64,000 nt of DNA, taken from RHKX01 sp964497825 (GTDB lineage Bacteria > Actinomycetota > Thermoleophilia > Solirubrobacterales > 70-9). Where the stretch lies: assembly GCA_964497825.1 (NCBI GenBank), contig CAZCFA010000005.1, positions 5,559-69,558 of the forward strand, written 5' to 3'. The translations under genes were made by a program, and so were the position numbers. Below, piece by piece: positions 42,491 through 51,779 of the stretch (positions are counted from its first letter, which is position 1; every line of letters starts with the position of its first letter). The notes under the pieces are model-generated. The model worked only from the letters and a program-made list of their open reading frames with translations. It had not been told where the DNA came from and ran no database searches.

Positions 42491-43457
42491 GGCGAACCGG
42501 CCCGGCGTCGATGAAGCGGCCGATCTCGGTCAGCCGCACGCCGGATCCGGCGGCCGCCGCCATGCACTCGGCGAGCGCCGCCCGCGGCACCGCGCAGAGC
42601 AGCTCGTAGTCCTCGCCGCCGGAGACGACCAGCCCGACCGGATCGATGCCCGCCGCGGCCGCCACGGCGGCGACGCCGGCCGCGACCGGGACCCGCTCGA
42701 CCTCGATCTCGATCCCGAGGCCGGAGGCGGCGGCGAGATGCTCGGCATCGGCGCCGAGGCCGTCGGAGACGTCGATCATCGCCCGCGCCCCGGCCGCCGC
42801 GAGCGCCGCGCCGCAGGCGAGCTGCGGCTCGGGGTCGAGCTGCCGGGCGATGCAGGCCTCGCGGTCCTCGGCCTCGAGCTCGGGATGCTCGAGCAGCATC
42901 AGCCCGGCGGCGGCGCCGCCGAACGTGCCGGTCGCGCAGAGCGCGTCGCCGGGCTCGGCGCCGTCACGACCGACCATCGCGTCGGCGTCAACCGCGTAGC
43001 CGACCGCGGTGACGCAGACGCTGAGCGCCGGCGCCCGGGTCAGATCGCCACCGAGGATCGCGACCCGGTGCCGCTCGCCGAGCTCGGCGAGCCCATCGCA
43101 GAGCTCGAGCGTCTCGCGCTCGCCGAAGCCCTCCGGCATCCCGAGCCAGACGTAGGCCTCGCCCGGCTCCGCGCCCATCGCCGCGAGATCGCTCAACGCC
43201 GCCGCCATCGCCTTGCGCCCGACCGCCCGCGGCGGACACCAGCGGCGGCGGAACCCGACCCCGTCGACGAGCGCGTCGACGGTCGTCGCGCTGGCGCCGC
43301 GCCCGGGCAGCGAGGCGACCACGGCGGCGTCGTCGCCGATCCCGACCCGGGCCGCCGCGGCGCCGGCGGCGGTCGCCCCAAGGCGCGCCCGCACGCGATC
43401 GATCAGCTCGAACTCGGGCGAGCTCCGCAATCCCGGCTGGCGCGGCCCACCGTTCAC
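42429..43457 (-). CDS. thiL: Thiamine-monophosphate kinase
   Basis: 342 residues of the ThiL family (AIR-synthase fold) that makes thiamine diphosphate from the monophosphate with ATP. Signatures are VGIGDDAAVVA, the metal/ATP loop KAMAAALSDLAAMGAEP, GGDLTRAP, ARAMIDVSDGLGAD and SGGEDYELLC. GTG start overlaps the mannosyltransferase stop by GTGA in the upstream direction. The end overlaps the FlgM-like gene by 62 bases in convergent orientation; the last residues (GHDHLRTR) may be non-essential. Confidence 0.9.
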   Translation of the reverse strand: MNGGPRQPGLRSSPEFELIDRVRARLGATAAGAAAARVGIGDDAAVVASLPGRGASATTVDALVDGVGFRRRWCPPRAVGRKAMAAALSDLAAMGAEPGEAYVWLGMPEGFGERETLELCDGLAELGERHRVAILGGDLTRAPALSVCVTAVGYAVDADAMVGRDGAEPGDALCATGTFGGAAAGLMLLEHPELEAEDREACIARQLDPEPQLACGAALAAAGARAMIDVSDGLGADAEHLAAASGLGIEIEVERVPVAAGVAAVAAAAGIDPVGLVVSGGEDYELLCAVPRAALAECMAAAAGSGVRLTEIGRFIDAGPVRLRLPGGRSVPASGHDHLRTR

Positions 43458-44698
43458 GCCGGTACCCCGTTCACGACCTGAAACGCCGTCATCGCGGCGG
43501 CGGCGGCGAGCAGCGCCCGGTCGCGCGAGATCGCCGCCAGCGGCAGCAACCAGATCAGGTACCAGGGCGCCATATAGGCGCTGGCGACGAGCAGGCCGAG
43601 CGCGGCCCAGCCCGCCGCGCGGACCCAGTCGCCGCCGCGGGCGCTGGCGGCGAGCAGGGCGGCGAGCGCGACCGCATAGCCGAGCGCGAGGACCGCGCGG
43701 ACGGCATCGACGTCGATCCCGGAGAGCCGCGACAGCGTCGCCGGCACGCTCCAGCGGCTGATCGTGCCCTGGTTGCCGCCGGCGACGCCGGCCGCCTCGA
43801 GCACGTCGGGCCCGAAGATCGCGAAGCCGGCGACGGCGGTGATCAGCGCCGCGGCGAGCAGGCCGGCGAGCAGCCGGCGGCGCTCGCCGGCGGCGGCCCC
43901 CGCGAGCGCGAACGGCGCGTAGAGGACCGCCGCCGCCTTGACCGCGACGGCGGCGACGAGGCCGGCGCCGGCGAGCGCCGGCCGCGCGGTCAGCGCCGCC
44001 GCGATCGCCGCGATCGCCGCGAGCATCATCAGCGCGTCGTTGTGGCCGCCGCCGGCGAGGTGGACGAGCATCAGCGGGTTGAGCGCGACGAACGCCGCCG
44101 CCCGCCCCGGGTCGAGGCCGCGCAGCCGCGCCAGACGGGCGCAGATCGCGGCGATCGCGGCCAGCGACAGCGCCGCCAGCGCCTTCAGCGTCCAGAGCGC
44201 CGCCGCGACGCCGAGCAGCGCCGGCGGGTAGCTGAGCAGGGTGAACAGCGGCCCGTAGACGGAGACCGCGTCGCGGAAGTCGCGAACCCGCATCGCCGCC
44301 TCGTCGGCGCCGATCGCCGCCGGCGCGTGCTCGTAGGGGTTGAGGCCGTGCTCGGCGCCGAGCCGCGCGTAGGAGACGTAGGAGAAGAGGTCGAGCGAGA
44401 GCAGCGGCGGCGACAGCGCGAAGATCAGGATCAGGACGCCGCTGACCGCCGCCAGCGTCCGCCGGCCGAGCCCCCCGGCGAGCGCGACGACCGCGATCCA
44501 GAGCGCGACGGCGACGTACAGCAGCGCCTCGTAGGCGTGCGGCGCGAGCCCGAAGCCGCCGCCGTAGGGGCCGGTCAGCCAGCCCGGGGCGCCGGCGTCG
44601 GCGCCCGGCACGAGCCGTGGCCCGGGCGCGGCGAGCGGGACCAGGACCAGCGCCAGCGCGGCGATCGCGACTGCCGCGGTTGCCCGGCGCTGCGCCAT
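43454..44698 (-). CDS. GT-C polyprenol-phosphate mannosyltransferase-like membrane protein
   Basis: 414 residues with about twelve hydrophobic helices. The first extracytoplasmic loop carries LDLFSYVSYARLGAEHGLNPYEH, the acidic motif of MptA/MptB/PimE alpha-mannosyltransferases that use decaprenyl-phospho-mannose in actinobacterial cell-envelope synthesis. A later NPLMLVHLAGGGHNDA block is also typical. The start ATG 44698 gives a normal signal-like first helix; a longer frame would collide with the divergent HAD gene. It overlaps thiL by the GTGA junction. Confidence 0.82.
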   Translation of the reverse strand: MAQRRATAAVAIAALALVLVPLAAPGPRLVPGADAGAPGWLTGPYGGGFGLAPHAYEALLYVAVALWIAVVALAGGLGRRTLAAVSGVLILIFALSPPLLSLDLFSYVSYARLGAEHGLNPYEHAPAAIGADEAAMRVRDFRDAVSVYGPLFTLLSYPPALLGVAAALWTLKALAALSLAAIAAICARLARLRGLDPGRAAAFVALNPLMLVHLAGGGHNDALMMLAAIAAIAAALTARPALAGAGLVAAVAVKAAAVLYAPFALAGAAAGERRRLLAGLLAAALITAVAGFAIFGPDVLEAAGVAGGNQGTISRWSVPATLSRLSGIDVDAVRAVLALGYAVALAALLAASARGGDWVRAAGWAALGLLVASAYMAPWYLIWLLPLAAISRDRALLAAAAAMTAFQVVNGVPA

Positions 44699-44731
44699 CG
44701 CCGCCAAGGCTACCGCCGCCGGGCCGCGACA

Positions 44732-45439
44732 ATGGCGGGCGTGCCGCAGCCGTCGCCGCCCGATCGCGCCTACCGCGCCTGCCTGCTCGACGCGCTCGGG
44801 ACGACCGTTCGGCTGCTGCCGCCGTGGGAGCGGATCGACCCGGCCCTGGTTGAGGGCATCGCGCCCGAGCGGGTCCGGGCCGCGTTCGGGGCCGAGATGT
44901 CCTACTACGCCGCCCACGCGCACGAGGCGAGCGATCGCGAGCGGCTCGCGGCGCTGCGCCGGCGCTGCGCGCGGCTGCTGAGCGACGGGCTCGGGCGCGA
45001 GGTCTCGGTCACCGAGCTGATGGCCGCGATCACGTTCGAGGCGTTCCCCGACGCGGGCCCGGCGCTCGAGCGGCTGCGCGCCGACGGGGTCCGGCTCGTC
45101 TGCGTCTCGAACTGGGACTGCGACCTCGGCGCGGTGCTCGAGCGGGTCGGGCTCGCCGCCCGCTTCGACGCCGTCGTCGCCTCGGCGCTGGCCGGCGCCC
45201 GCAAGCCCGATCCGGCGATCTTCGCGCGGGCGCTCGAGCTCGCCGGCTGCTCCGCCGCCGAGGCGATCCACGTCGGCGACAGCGACGACGACGTCGCCGG
45301 CGCCGGCGCCGCCGCGATCGACGTCCTGCGGATCGTCCGCGCCGGCCCCGGCGGCGACATCGACACGCTCGCGCGGCTGCCGGCGATCGTCAGCGCCGGG
45401 CCGCCGCCGCGGCCCATCGGTCAGGATCCACGCCGATGA
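44732..45439 (+). CDS. HAD-superfamily hydrolase
   Basis: 235 residues, a haloacid-dehalogenase-type phosphatase. Motif I is ACLLDALGTTV (nucleophile Asp), motif II around VCVSNWDCDLG, motif III lysine in GARKPDPAIF and motif IV HVGDSDDDVAGA. There is a helical cap between motifs I and II. The substrate, probably a small phosphate ester, is not predictable. The stop overlaps the start of the CPBP gene (ATGA). Confidence 0.87.
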   Translation: MAGVPQPSPPDRAYRACLLDALGTTVRLLPPWERIDPALVEGIAPERVRAAFGAEMSYYAAHAHEASDRERLAALRRRCARLLSDGLGREVSVTELMAAITFEAFPDAGPALERLRADGVRLVCVSNWDCDLGAVLERVGLAARFDAVVASALAGARKPDPAIFARALELAGCSAAEAIHVGDSDDDVAGAGAAAIDVLRIVRAGPGGDIDTLARLPAIVSAGPPPRPIGQDPRR

Positions 45440-46215
45440 GCCAGCCGCCACCACCGCCGCCGGCGCCGGCGCCGGCGAGCGCCCCGCCGCCGCCACCGCC
45501 GCCGCCGCCGCGCGGGTTCTTCGCGAGCAGGGGCATCCCGGCCGCCGGCTGGACGCCGCTGATCGTCCTGCTCGGGCTGCTGGCGGCGATCGGGGTGATG
45601 ATCCTCGGCACGATCCCGGTCGCGATCGCCGACCCCGAGCTCGAGAGCGTCGCCGCCAAGGACGCCGCCCAGCTGATGGTCGGCGCGGCGCTGTTCGCCG
45701 GGGCGTTGATCTTCGCCTACGCCGACGCCGGCCGCAACCTGGTCGAGGCGCTGCGGCGGCTCGGCTTCCGCGACCTCGGCTGGCGGCTGATCGGGCTCGG
45801 CGCGATCGCCTGGGTGATCTACCTGTTCTGCGCGCTGGCGCTGTCGCCGCTGCTCAGCCCCGAGCAGGAGGACGTGACGAAGGAGATCGGCGGCGACTCC
45901 GGCAGCGCCCTGGCGACGATCGCCGCCGGGTTCCTGATCATCGTCGTCGCGCCGGTCTCCGAGGAGGTCTTCTTCCGCGGCTTCATGTACGCCGGCCTGC
46001 GGCGGTCGCTGCCGGTCGCGGTCGCGGCGCTGATCTCGGCCGCGTTCTGGGGCTCGCTGCACCTCTCCGGCGGCAACGTCGGCGTCGCGATCCAGCTCGC
46101 CGTCTTCGGCGTGATCCTCGCCCTGCTCTACGAGCGCAGCGGCTCGCTGTGGGCGACGATCTTCGCCCACGCGCTCAACAACACGGTCGCGTTCCTGTAC
46201 CTGGTCAACAACTGA
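45436..46215 (+). CDS. CPBP-family intramembrane metalloprotease (CAAX-like)
   Basis: 259 residues. A Pro-rich cytoplasmic lead comes before about seven membrane helices. The protease signature EEVFFRGFMYAGLRR (the EExxxR motif) is followed by the second motif with histidine in FWGSLHLSGG and a third histidine in FAHALNNTVAF, all needed for zinc and catalysis. Family members process peptides or prenylated proteins, or give bacteriocin immunity. Coupled to the preceding HAD gene. Confidence 0.88.
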   Translation: MSQPPPPPPAPAPASAPPPPPPPPPRGFFASRGIPAAGWTPLIVLLGLLAAIGVMILGTIPVAIADPELESVAAKDAAQLMVGAALFAGALIFAYADAGRNLVEALRRLGFRDLGWRLIGLGAIAWVIYLFCALALSPLLSPEQEDVTKEIGGDSGSALATIAAGFLIIVVAPVSEEVFFRGFMYAGLRRSLPVAVAALISAAFWGSLHLSGGNVGVAIQLAVFGVILALLYERSGSLWATIFAHALNNTVAFLYLVNN

Positions 46216-46261
46216 CACGCGCGTCGCCGATCGCTGACGAGGCGCGCCCGCGGCCCCTACA

Positions 46262-47245
46262 ATGGCGCTGCAAATGAGCGTCAACGCCCACGTCCGCGTC
46301 GCCGTCCTGCTCACCGCCTCGGCGGTCCTGGTCGGCGCCCCGGCCGCCGCCGCGAGCGGATCCGACCGCGCCGGTGACCGCCAGCCGACGAAGCTCTCGC
46401 TGCGGCTCAAGGGGCTCAAGAAGGGCGACCTGATGGTCGGCAAGAAGATCGTCGCGGTCGGGACGATGCGCCCGTTCGTCAGGGGCCAGCGGGTGACGGT
46501 GATCCTCAGCCGCGGCAAGCGGACCGCCAAGCGCGTCGTCGTGCCGGTTCGCAGGCACGGCAAGGCGGGCCGGTTCAAGTTCAAGAAGCGCCTGGTCAAG
46601 CCCGGCCGCTACCGGATCGACGCGATCCACAAGAAGAACGCCGCCGCCGGCGGGTCGAAGGACCGCAGCCGCCGCTTCCACATCCACTACCCGAACCTCG
46701 GCCCCGGCGACTCCGGCGACCGCGTGAAGCTGTTCAACCGGCTGCTCGCCCGGCTCGGCTACGTCAACGACAAGAACGCCGACTACGACGAGGCGACCGG
46801 CCGCGCCGTGCTCGCCTTCAACAAGGTCAACAACAGGGCGCGCTCGGAGAACGCCGACCGCAGCACCTACAAGAAGCTCGCCAAGGGCAGGGGCGGCTTC
46901 AAGCTCAAGCAGCACCGCAAGGGTAAGTACGTCGAGACCGACATCTCACGGCAGGTGATGGTGCTCGCCAGAAACGGCGAGGTCGACGAGATCTACTCGG
47001 TCTCGACCGGCAAGTCGACGACGCCGACGATCCTCGGGCACTTCCGCTTCTACCGCAAGGAGCCGGGGACCAACAGCCACGGGATGGTCAACTCGGTCTA
47101 CTTCATCCGCGGCTACGCGACCCACGGCTATGCCTCGGTGCCCGACTATCCGGCGAGCCACGGCTGCATCCGCTCGCCGATCCCCGACTCGCTCCACATC
47201 TACAAGTGGATCGACATCGGCGACCCGATCTACGTCTACCGCTAG
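46262..47245 (+). CDS. L,D-transpeptidase (YkuD) with peptidoglycan-binding region
   Basis: 327 residues, secreted. Signal peptide at the start (VLLTASAVLVGAPAAAASG), then a beta-rich Lys-rich part, a peptidoglycan-binding-type segment (GDSGDRVKLFNRLLARLGYV) and the YkuD catalytic domain with HGMVNSVYFIRGYATHG and SHGCIRSP containing the cysteine nucleophile. It would make 3-3 cross-links or attach proteins in the cell wall. The ATG-GCG-CTG and internal ATG (46274) are alternative starts. Confidence 0.9.
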   Translation: MALQMSVNAHVRVAVLLTASAVLVGAPAAAASGSDRAGDRQPTKLSLRLKGLKKGDLMVGKKIVAVGTMRPFVRGQRVTVILSRGKRTAKRVVVPVRRHGKAGRFKFKKRLVKPGRYRIDAIHKKNAAAGGSKDRSRRFHIHYPNLGPGDSGDRVKLFNRLLARLGYVNDKNADYDEATGRAVLAFNKVNNRARSENADRSTYKKLAKGRGGFKLKQHRKGKYVETDISRQVMVLARNGEVDEIYSVSTGKSTTPTILGHFRFYRKEPGTNSHGMVNSVYFIRGYATHGYASVPDYPASHGCIRSPIPDSLHIYKWIDIGDPIYVYR

Positions 47246-47248
47246 CCG

Positions 47249-47803
47249 GTGTCCGCCCGCGACACGCTGATCGCCGAGCTGCGCGCGCACGCGCTGGTGC
47301 TCGGCGAGGTGACGCTGACCAGCGGCGCCACCGCCTCCTACTACGTCGACGCCAAGCGGGCGATCCTGCGCCAGCCCGGCTTCGGGGCGCTGGCCGAGCT
47401 GGTCGCGGCGGCGGCGCGGGAGCGCGGCGCCGCCGCCGTCGGCGGGATGACGATGGGCGCCGACCCGATCGCCAGCGCCGCCCTGGCGGCGCCCGGCGGC
47501 GACGGCCTGCTCGCGTTCTTCGTCCGCAAGGAGAAGAAGCGGCACGGGCTGCAGCGCTGGGTCGAGGGGCCGCTGCTCGAGCCCGGCACGAGGGTGCTGA
47601 TCGTCGAGGACGTGGTCACCACCGGCGGCTCGACCGTGCAGGCGATCGAGCGCTGCCGCGAGGAGGGGCTCGAGATCGCCGGCACCGTCAGCGTCCTCGA
47701 CCGGCTCGCCGGCGGCGGCGCCGCGATCGAGGCCGCCGGCGGTGCTCCCTACGATCCGCTGGCGACGATCGACGACGTCCATCCCGACCGCGACGACCGC
47801 TGA
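47249..47803 (+). CDS. pyrE: Orotate phosphoribosyltransferase
   Basis: 184 residues converting orotate and PRPP to OMP in pyrimidine synthesis. Core marks are TSGATASYYVDAKRAIL, GGMTMGADPIASAAL, FFVRKEKKRHGLQRWVEGPL and the PRPP loop VLIVEDVVTTGGSTVQAI. GTG at 47249 follows the previous stop by three bases. Other pyr genes are not nearby. Confidence 0.95.
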   Translation: MSARDTLIAELRAHALVLGEVTLTSGATASYYVDAKRAILRQPGFGALAELVAAAARERGAAAVGGMTMGADPIASAALAAPGGDGLLAFFVRKEKKRHGLQRWVEGPLLEPGTRVLIVEDVVTTGGSTVQAIERCREEGLEIAGTVSVLDRLAGGGAAIEAAGGAPYDPLATIDDVHPDRDDR

Positions 47804-47809
47804 GTCGGC

Positions 47810-49774
47810 TCAGGCCGCGCCGCCGCCGTCGAGCTCGCTGGCGAGCACGTCGACCGCGTCCTCGTTCGAGCTGATCGGGATCGCGCCGCCGCGGCGACCC
47901 CAGCGGCCGCGGACGAGCACCAGCGGCGGCTCCGAGATCGCGGCCAGCCGCTCGACCGCCTCCTCGAGCCGGCGCCCGCCGGCGCTGCCGGGGACGTTGA
48001 TGCAGACGGCGCCCGGGTGATGGGTGCCGGCCGCCAGCTCGAGCTCCTCGCCGCCGACGTCGGCGCCGAGCGAGACCGTCTCGTAGCCGGCCGCCTCGAG
48101 CGCCTCGGCGGCGCTGGTCAGCTCGCCGCGGCCGCCCTCGCCGCCGATCGCGGCGATCAGCACGCGCCCGCCGAAGCGGCCGGCGGGGCGGTCGGCGGCC
48201 TCGATCACGGCGGCGAGCTCGCGCTCGCAGATCGCCGCCGCCAGGTGCTCGTCGGCGGCGCGCAGCCGCCCCGCCTCCCACTCGGAGTCGATCCAGTGCA
48301 GGGCGCGGCCGATGATCTCGATCTGGATCGTCATCGGGCCGATCCCGGCCCGCAGCGCCGCGGCGATCACCGATGCGGCGTGCTTGGCGTCGCCGGCCAG
48401 CAGCGCCTGGCGGAAGCTCTCGCGCGAGGCGGCGGCGGCCTCGGTCGCGGGGGTGCGGGCGGAGGCCAGCGGGCCGCGGGCGATCAGCGCCGCCACCGCC
48501 GCCGCCGGCGCCGGTACCGCGAACCGGTAGCCCTGCCCGAGCCGGTAGCCGAGCGCGAACAGGTGCGCGAGGTGCTGGTCGGTCTCGATCCCCTCGGCGA
48601 CAACCTCGATCCCGAGCGCCCGCGCGATCGGCAGCAGGCCGGCGGCGAGCGCGGCGTCGGCCGACTTCGCGCCCAGGCCCTCGACGAACGAGCGGTCGAG
48701 CTTGATCTGGTCGATCGGCAGCGAGCGCAGCTGCGCGATCGAGGTCGAGGCGGTGCCGAAGTCGTCGAGCGAGATCCTCAGCCCGAGCGCGCGCAGCTCG
48801 CTGACCCGCTCGATGTAGGCATCGGGGGCGCCGGCCAGCGCCGACTCGGAGATCTCGACGACGACGCGGTCGGCGCCGATCCCGTCGCGGTCGATCAGCG
48901 ACTCGAACCCGGCGACGAGCGCATCGGCGCCGAGGTCGGCGGCGGAGATGTTGAACGCGAGGCTGACGCGGCCGGTCGGGTCGGCGGCGGCGATCGCGCC
49001 GAACTCGCGCCCGGCGCGATCGAGCAGGTAGGCGCGCAGCTCCGAGCCGAGGCCGACCTCGTGCGCGAGCCCGACGAAGGTCTCGGGCGAGACCGCCCCG
49101 GCGGCGCGGCTGCGCCAGCGCGCCAGCGCCTCGACCGACGCGATCCGGCCCGAGGCGATATCGACGATCGGCTGGAAGGCGAGCTCGACGGCGCCGGCGC
49201 CGAGCGCCATCGCCAGCTCGCGGCCGAGCTCGGTGCGGGCGCGAAGGCGCTCGCGCAGCTCGGCGTCGAAGACCTCGAAGCGGTGGATGCCGCCGGCGTT
49301 GAGCTCGAGCGCCGCCTCGGCCTCGGCGACCAGGCCCTCGGGCGAGGCTCCGGGATCGTCGCAGACGGCGATCCCGACCGAGACGGTGGCGTCGAAGCGC
49401 TCGCCGTCGAGCTCGAACGGGTCGTCGAAGGCGGCGAGGATGCGCTTGCCGAGCTCGGCGAACCCGGCCGGTCCCTCGAGCTCGGCGCTGAGCACGGCGA
49501 ACTCGTCGCCGCCGGCGCGGGCGAGGAAGTCGTCGGCGCCGATCGCCGAGCGGATCCGGCGGCCGGCGCTGAACAGCAGCTCGTCGCCGATCGCGTGGCC
49601 GCGCTCGCGGTTGATCTTGCGGAAGCGGTCGAGATCGACGAGCAGCACCGCGATGCCGCGGCCGTCGCCGGCGGCGGGCAGCTCGGCGCCGAGCCGGTCG
49701 AGGAAGCCGCGGCGGTCGGGCAGGTGGGTGAGCGGGTCGATCCGACCCGCTTCGCTCGGCACGGCTGGTTGCAC
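47810..49774 (-). CDS. GGDEF-EAL protein with C-terminal cobalamin-cap-like module lacking the cobalt-ligand histidine
   Basis: 654 residues. GGDEF domain (residues about 12-165) keeps the active RAGGDEF and DLDRFRKIN. EAL domain (about 185-430) keeps VEALARW, FNIS, VEIS, LDDFGT, KLDRSF, EGIET and LGQGYRF, so both synthesis and breakdown of cyclic-di-GMP look possible. From about residue 450 a helical region SFRQALLAGDAKHAASVI with W499-x9-E509-H510 matches the cap of CarH-type B12 proteins. The following Rossmann-like part has GGEGGRGELTSAAEALEAAGY, where the DxHxxG histidine is missing. It has no membrane helix or other sensor. Length and layout are unlike the common three-domain versions. 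Confidence 0.85.
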   Translation of the reverse strand: MQPAVPSEAGRIDPLTHLPDRRGFLDRLGAELPAAGDGRGIAVLLVDLDRFRKINRERGHAIGDELLFSAGRRIRSAIGADDFLARAGGDEFAVLSAELEGPAGFAELGKRILAAFDDPFELDGERFDATVSVGIAVCDDPGASPEGLVAEAEAALELNAGGIHRFEVFDAELRERLRARTELGRELAMALGAGAVELAFQPIVDIASGRIASVEALARWRSRAAGAVSPETFVGLAHEVGLGSELRAYLLDRAGREFGAIAAADPTGRVSLAFNISAADLGADALVAGFESLIDRDGIGADRVVVEISESALAGAPDAYIERVSELRALGLRISLDDFGTASTSIAQLRSLPIDQIKLDRSFVEGLGAKSADAALAAGLLPIARALGIEVVAEGIETDQHLAHLFALGYRLGQGYRFAVPAPAAAVAALIARGPLASARTPATEAAAASRESFRQALLAGDAKHAASVIAAALRAGIGPMTIQIEIIGRALHWIDSEWEAGRLRAADEHLAAAICERELAAVIEAADRPAGRFGGRVLIAAIGGEGGRGELTSAAEALEAAGYETVSLGADVGGEELELAAGTHHPGAVCINVPGSAGGRRLEEAVERLAAISEPPLVLVRGRWGRRGGAIPISSNEDAVDVLASELDGGGAA

Positions 49775-49893
49775 CGGACCGCCTTCAAGCCGCGACCGCC
49801 GACTCCTGCCGCTGCAGGGACGCGGTCAGTCCCCGGTCAGCCCGAGAGGAGGGCCCGATCGAGCGGCCGGGGCTCGCGAGCGGGCCTGCGGCG

Positions 49894-49924
49894 GGAATCG
49901 CTCTCGCCCACCGAGAGCGATTCC
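49894..49924. terminator. Perfect 13-bp stem hairpin downstream of phoD
   Basis: GGAATCGCTCTCG and its exact complement (loop CCCAC) form a perfect 31-bp hairpin about 140 bases past the minus-strand phoD stop. It has no U-run. It may end the phoD transcript or be an isolated repeat. Spacer 49775-50061 shows no gene. Confidence 0.55.
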
Positions 49925-50061
49925 AGGCGAAGCCCGCGAACGACGCGGCGGAGCGCGGGCCGGCAAAGGCGGCGCAAAGGCGGGGCACGTCGCGGAGCGC
50001 GGGTCGGCCCGGCGGCGACCGGCGGGGCGCTCGAGCGGCGCTCCGCCGCCGTCGCGTCGCC

Positions 50062-51663
50062 CTAGACGACGTTGAGCTCGGGCACCCCGGCGGCGACCTG
50101 GAACCGCGCCGAGGTCGCCGGCTTGGCGCCGCGGCGGAGCGCGTCGCAGGTGCGGAACTCGGCCGTCAGCTCGTCCTTGCGGATCGTCGCGACCGCGAAG
50201 CCGCGGTTGCGCAGGTCGAAGAACTTGATGTGCGGGTTGGCGGGCGGCCCGATCGTCTCGAGCAGCGCCGGGTCCTGGTTCAGCGCCTCGGGGATCCCGA
50301 GCGAGGTGACCGAGCCGCCGACCAGCTCGACGCCGACCGGGAAGCCGGTGTCCTCGCCGTTGGTCGTCAGGTTGCCGGCGAAGAACGTGTGGATGTCGCC
50401 GACCAGCGTCGCCAGGTTCTCGACGCCGGCGTTGACGAAGTGCTCGAGGATCTCGCGCCGCTCGGCGCCGTAGCCGTCCCAGCCGTCCTGGTTGACGTGC
50501 GAGTACTTCGGCAGGTCGAGCGACATCAACATCACCTCGCTGGCCCACAGCTTCCATTTCGCGCTCGAGGCCGGGACCGCGTTCTTCAGCCACGCCTTCT
50601 GCCTGGCGCCGAGCATCGTCCGCGCCGGGTTGTCGCTGTCGGCGCAGGCGACCAGCAGCTCGTCGTTGCAGGGCTGCGGGTCGCGGTACTGGCGCTGGTC
50701 GGTGAGGAACAGCTCGGCCAGCCCGCCGAGCCGGACCGAGCCGTAGATCCGGTTCCGGTTGCCCTTGTGGCGAATCCGCGGCATCGACTCGAAGAACGCC
50801 CGGTAGCCGTTCTTGCGGCGCTGCAGGTAGGGCACCCGCCGCGGCGTCGCGTTGTCGTTCTCGAGCCGCTCCGGGTCGGTCGAGGCCGAGTCGGGGTGGC
50901 GGCCCGCGTAGTTGTCCTCGACCTCGTGGTCGTCCCAGACGCTGACGAACGCGTGCGCGGCCTGCAGCGCCTGCAGGTCCTCGTCCTCCTGTCCCTGGCG
51001 GTACTTGGCGCGGTACTCGGCGAGCGTCTGCACGTCGCCGTCGCCGTTGGCGCCGAGCGTGTCGACGCGATCGGCCGGTCCCGGGTAGTAGCGGTGCTCG
51101 TAGATGTAGTCGCCGAGGAACACGTAGAGGTCGATGTCCTCCTTGGCGAGCGCCGCGTGGGCGTTGTAGTAGCCCGCCTCCCAGTCCTGGCAGGACAGGT
51201 AGGCGATCTTGATCGGCGTCTTCGAGTCGGGCGGCGGCAGCGTCCGGAACCTGCCGACCCGCGACCGCCTGTTCCTGGTCTCGAACCGGTAGTAGTACTG
51301 CCTGTGGGGCTTCAGGCCGCCGACCCGCTCGTGGACGGTGAAGTCCTGGTTCTCCCGGGCGCGCACCCGGCGCGACTCGACGACCTTCTTGAAGTGCTTG
51401 TCGCGGGCGACCTCGAGCCTCAGCGTCGAGGTCCGGTCGAGCTCGGAGACGCGGGTCCACAGCGTCACCGCCCGGTGGTTGGTGAAGCCGGCGGCAACGC
51501 CGTGCCTGAACCTGCCGTCGCGCGCGACCGGAACCTTCGCGGCGCGGGCGATCGCGCCGTGGTTAACCAGCGGCGGCACCGCGACCGCGGCGCCGGCGGC
51601 GGCCCCGGCCGCCAGGAACTCGCGCCTGCGAAGTGCCTTCCCGTTGCCGCTCCGCTCGCCCAT
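50062..51663 (-). CDS. phoD: PhoD-family alkaline phosphatase/phosphodiesterase
   Basis: 533 residues. Tat signal with LRRREFLAAGAAAGAA, a fibronectin-like N-terminal domain (HGVAAGFTNHRAVTLWTRV) and a metallophosphatase core with ISYLSCQDWE-type, YVFLGDYIYEH, VSVWDDHEVEDNYAG, TLVGDIHTFFAGN and NPHIKFFDLRNRGF. This is the PhoD/TrePho family acting on phospho-mono- and diesters outside the cell. Start ATG 51663 gives the Tat peptide near the N-terminus. A separate phosphatase of the PhoX family is also present in the window at 6397. Confidence 0.92.
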   Translation of the reverse strand: MGERSGNGKALRRREFLAAGAAAGAAVAVPPLVNHGAIARAAKVPVARDGRFRHGVAAGFTNHRAVTLWTRVSELDRTSTLRLEVARDKHFKKVVESRRVRARENQDFTVHERVGGLKPHRQYYYRFETRNRRSRVGRFRTLPPPDSKTPIKIAYLSCQDWEAGYYNAHAALAKEDIDLYVFLGDYIYEHRYYPGPADRVDTLGANGDGDVQTLAEYRAKYRQGQEDEDLQALQAAHAFVSVWDDHEVEDNYAGRHPDSASTDPERLENDNATPRRVPYLQRRKNGYRAFFESMPRIRHKGNRNRIYGSVRLGGLAELFLTDQRQYRDPQPCNDELLVACADSDNPARTMLGARQKAWLKNAVPASSAKWKLWASEVMLMSLDLPKYSHVNQDGWDGYGAERREILEHFVNAGVENLATLVGDIHTFFAGNLTTNGEDTGFPVGVELVGGSVTSLGIPEALNQDPALLETIGPPANPHIKFFDLRNRGFAVATIRKDELTAEFRTCDALRRGAKPATSARFQVAAGVPELNVV

Positions 51664-51779
51664 CGCCGTCTCCGATCCGATCGCTTGGCCCGCCCGCGGC
51701 GCCGCCGTCGAGGCTCGCCTCGCGGGAAACCTATCCGACCGTTTGACCGCGGGCGCCGGTTCGCGGGAGGATGCGGGCG

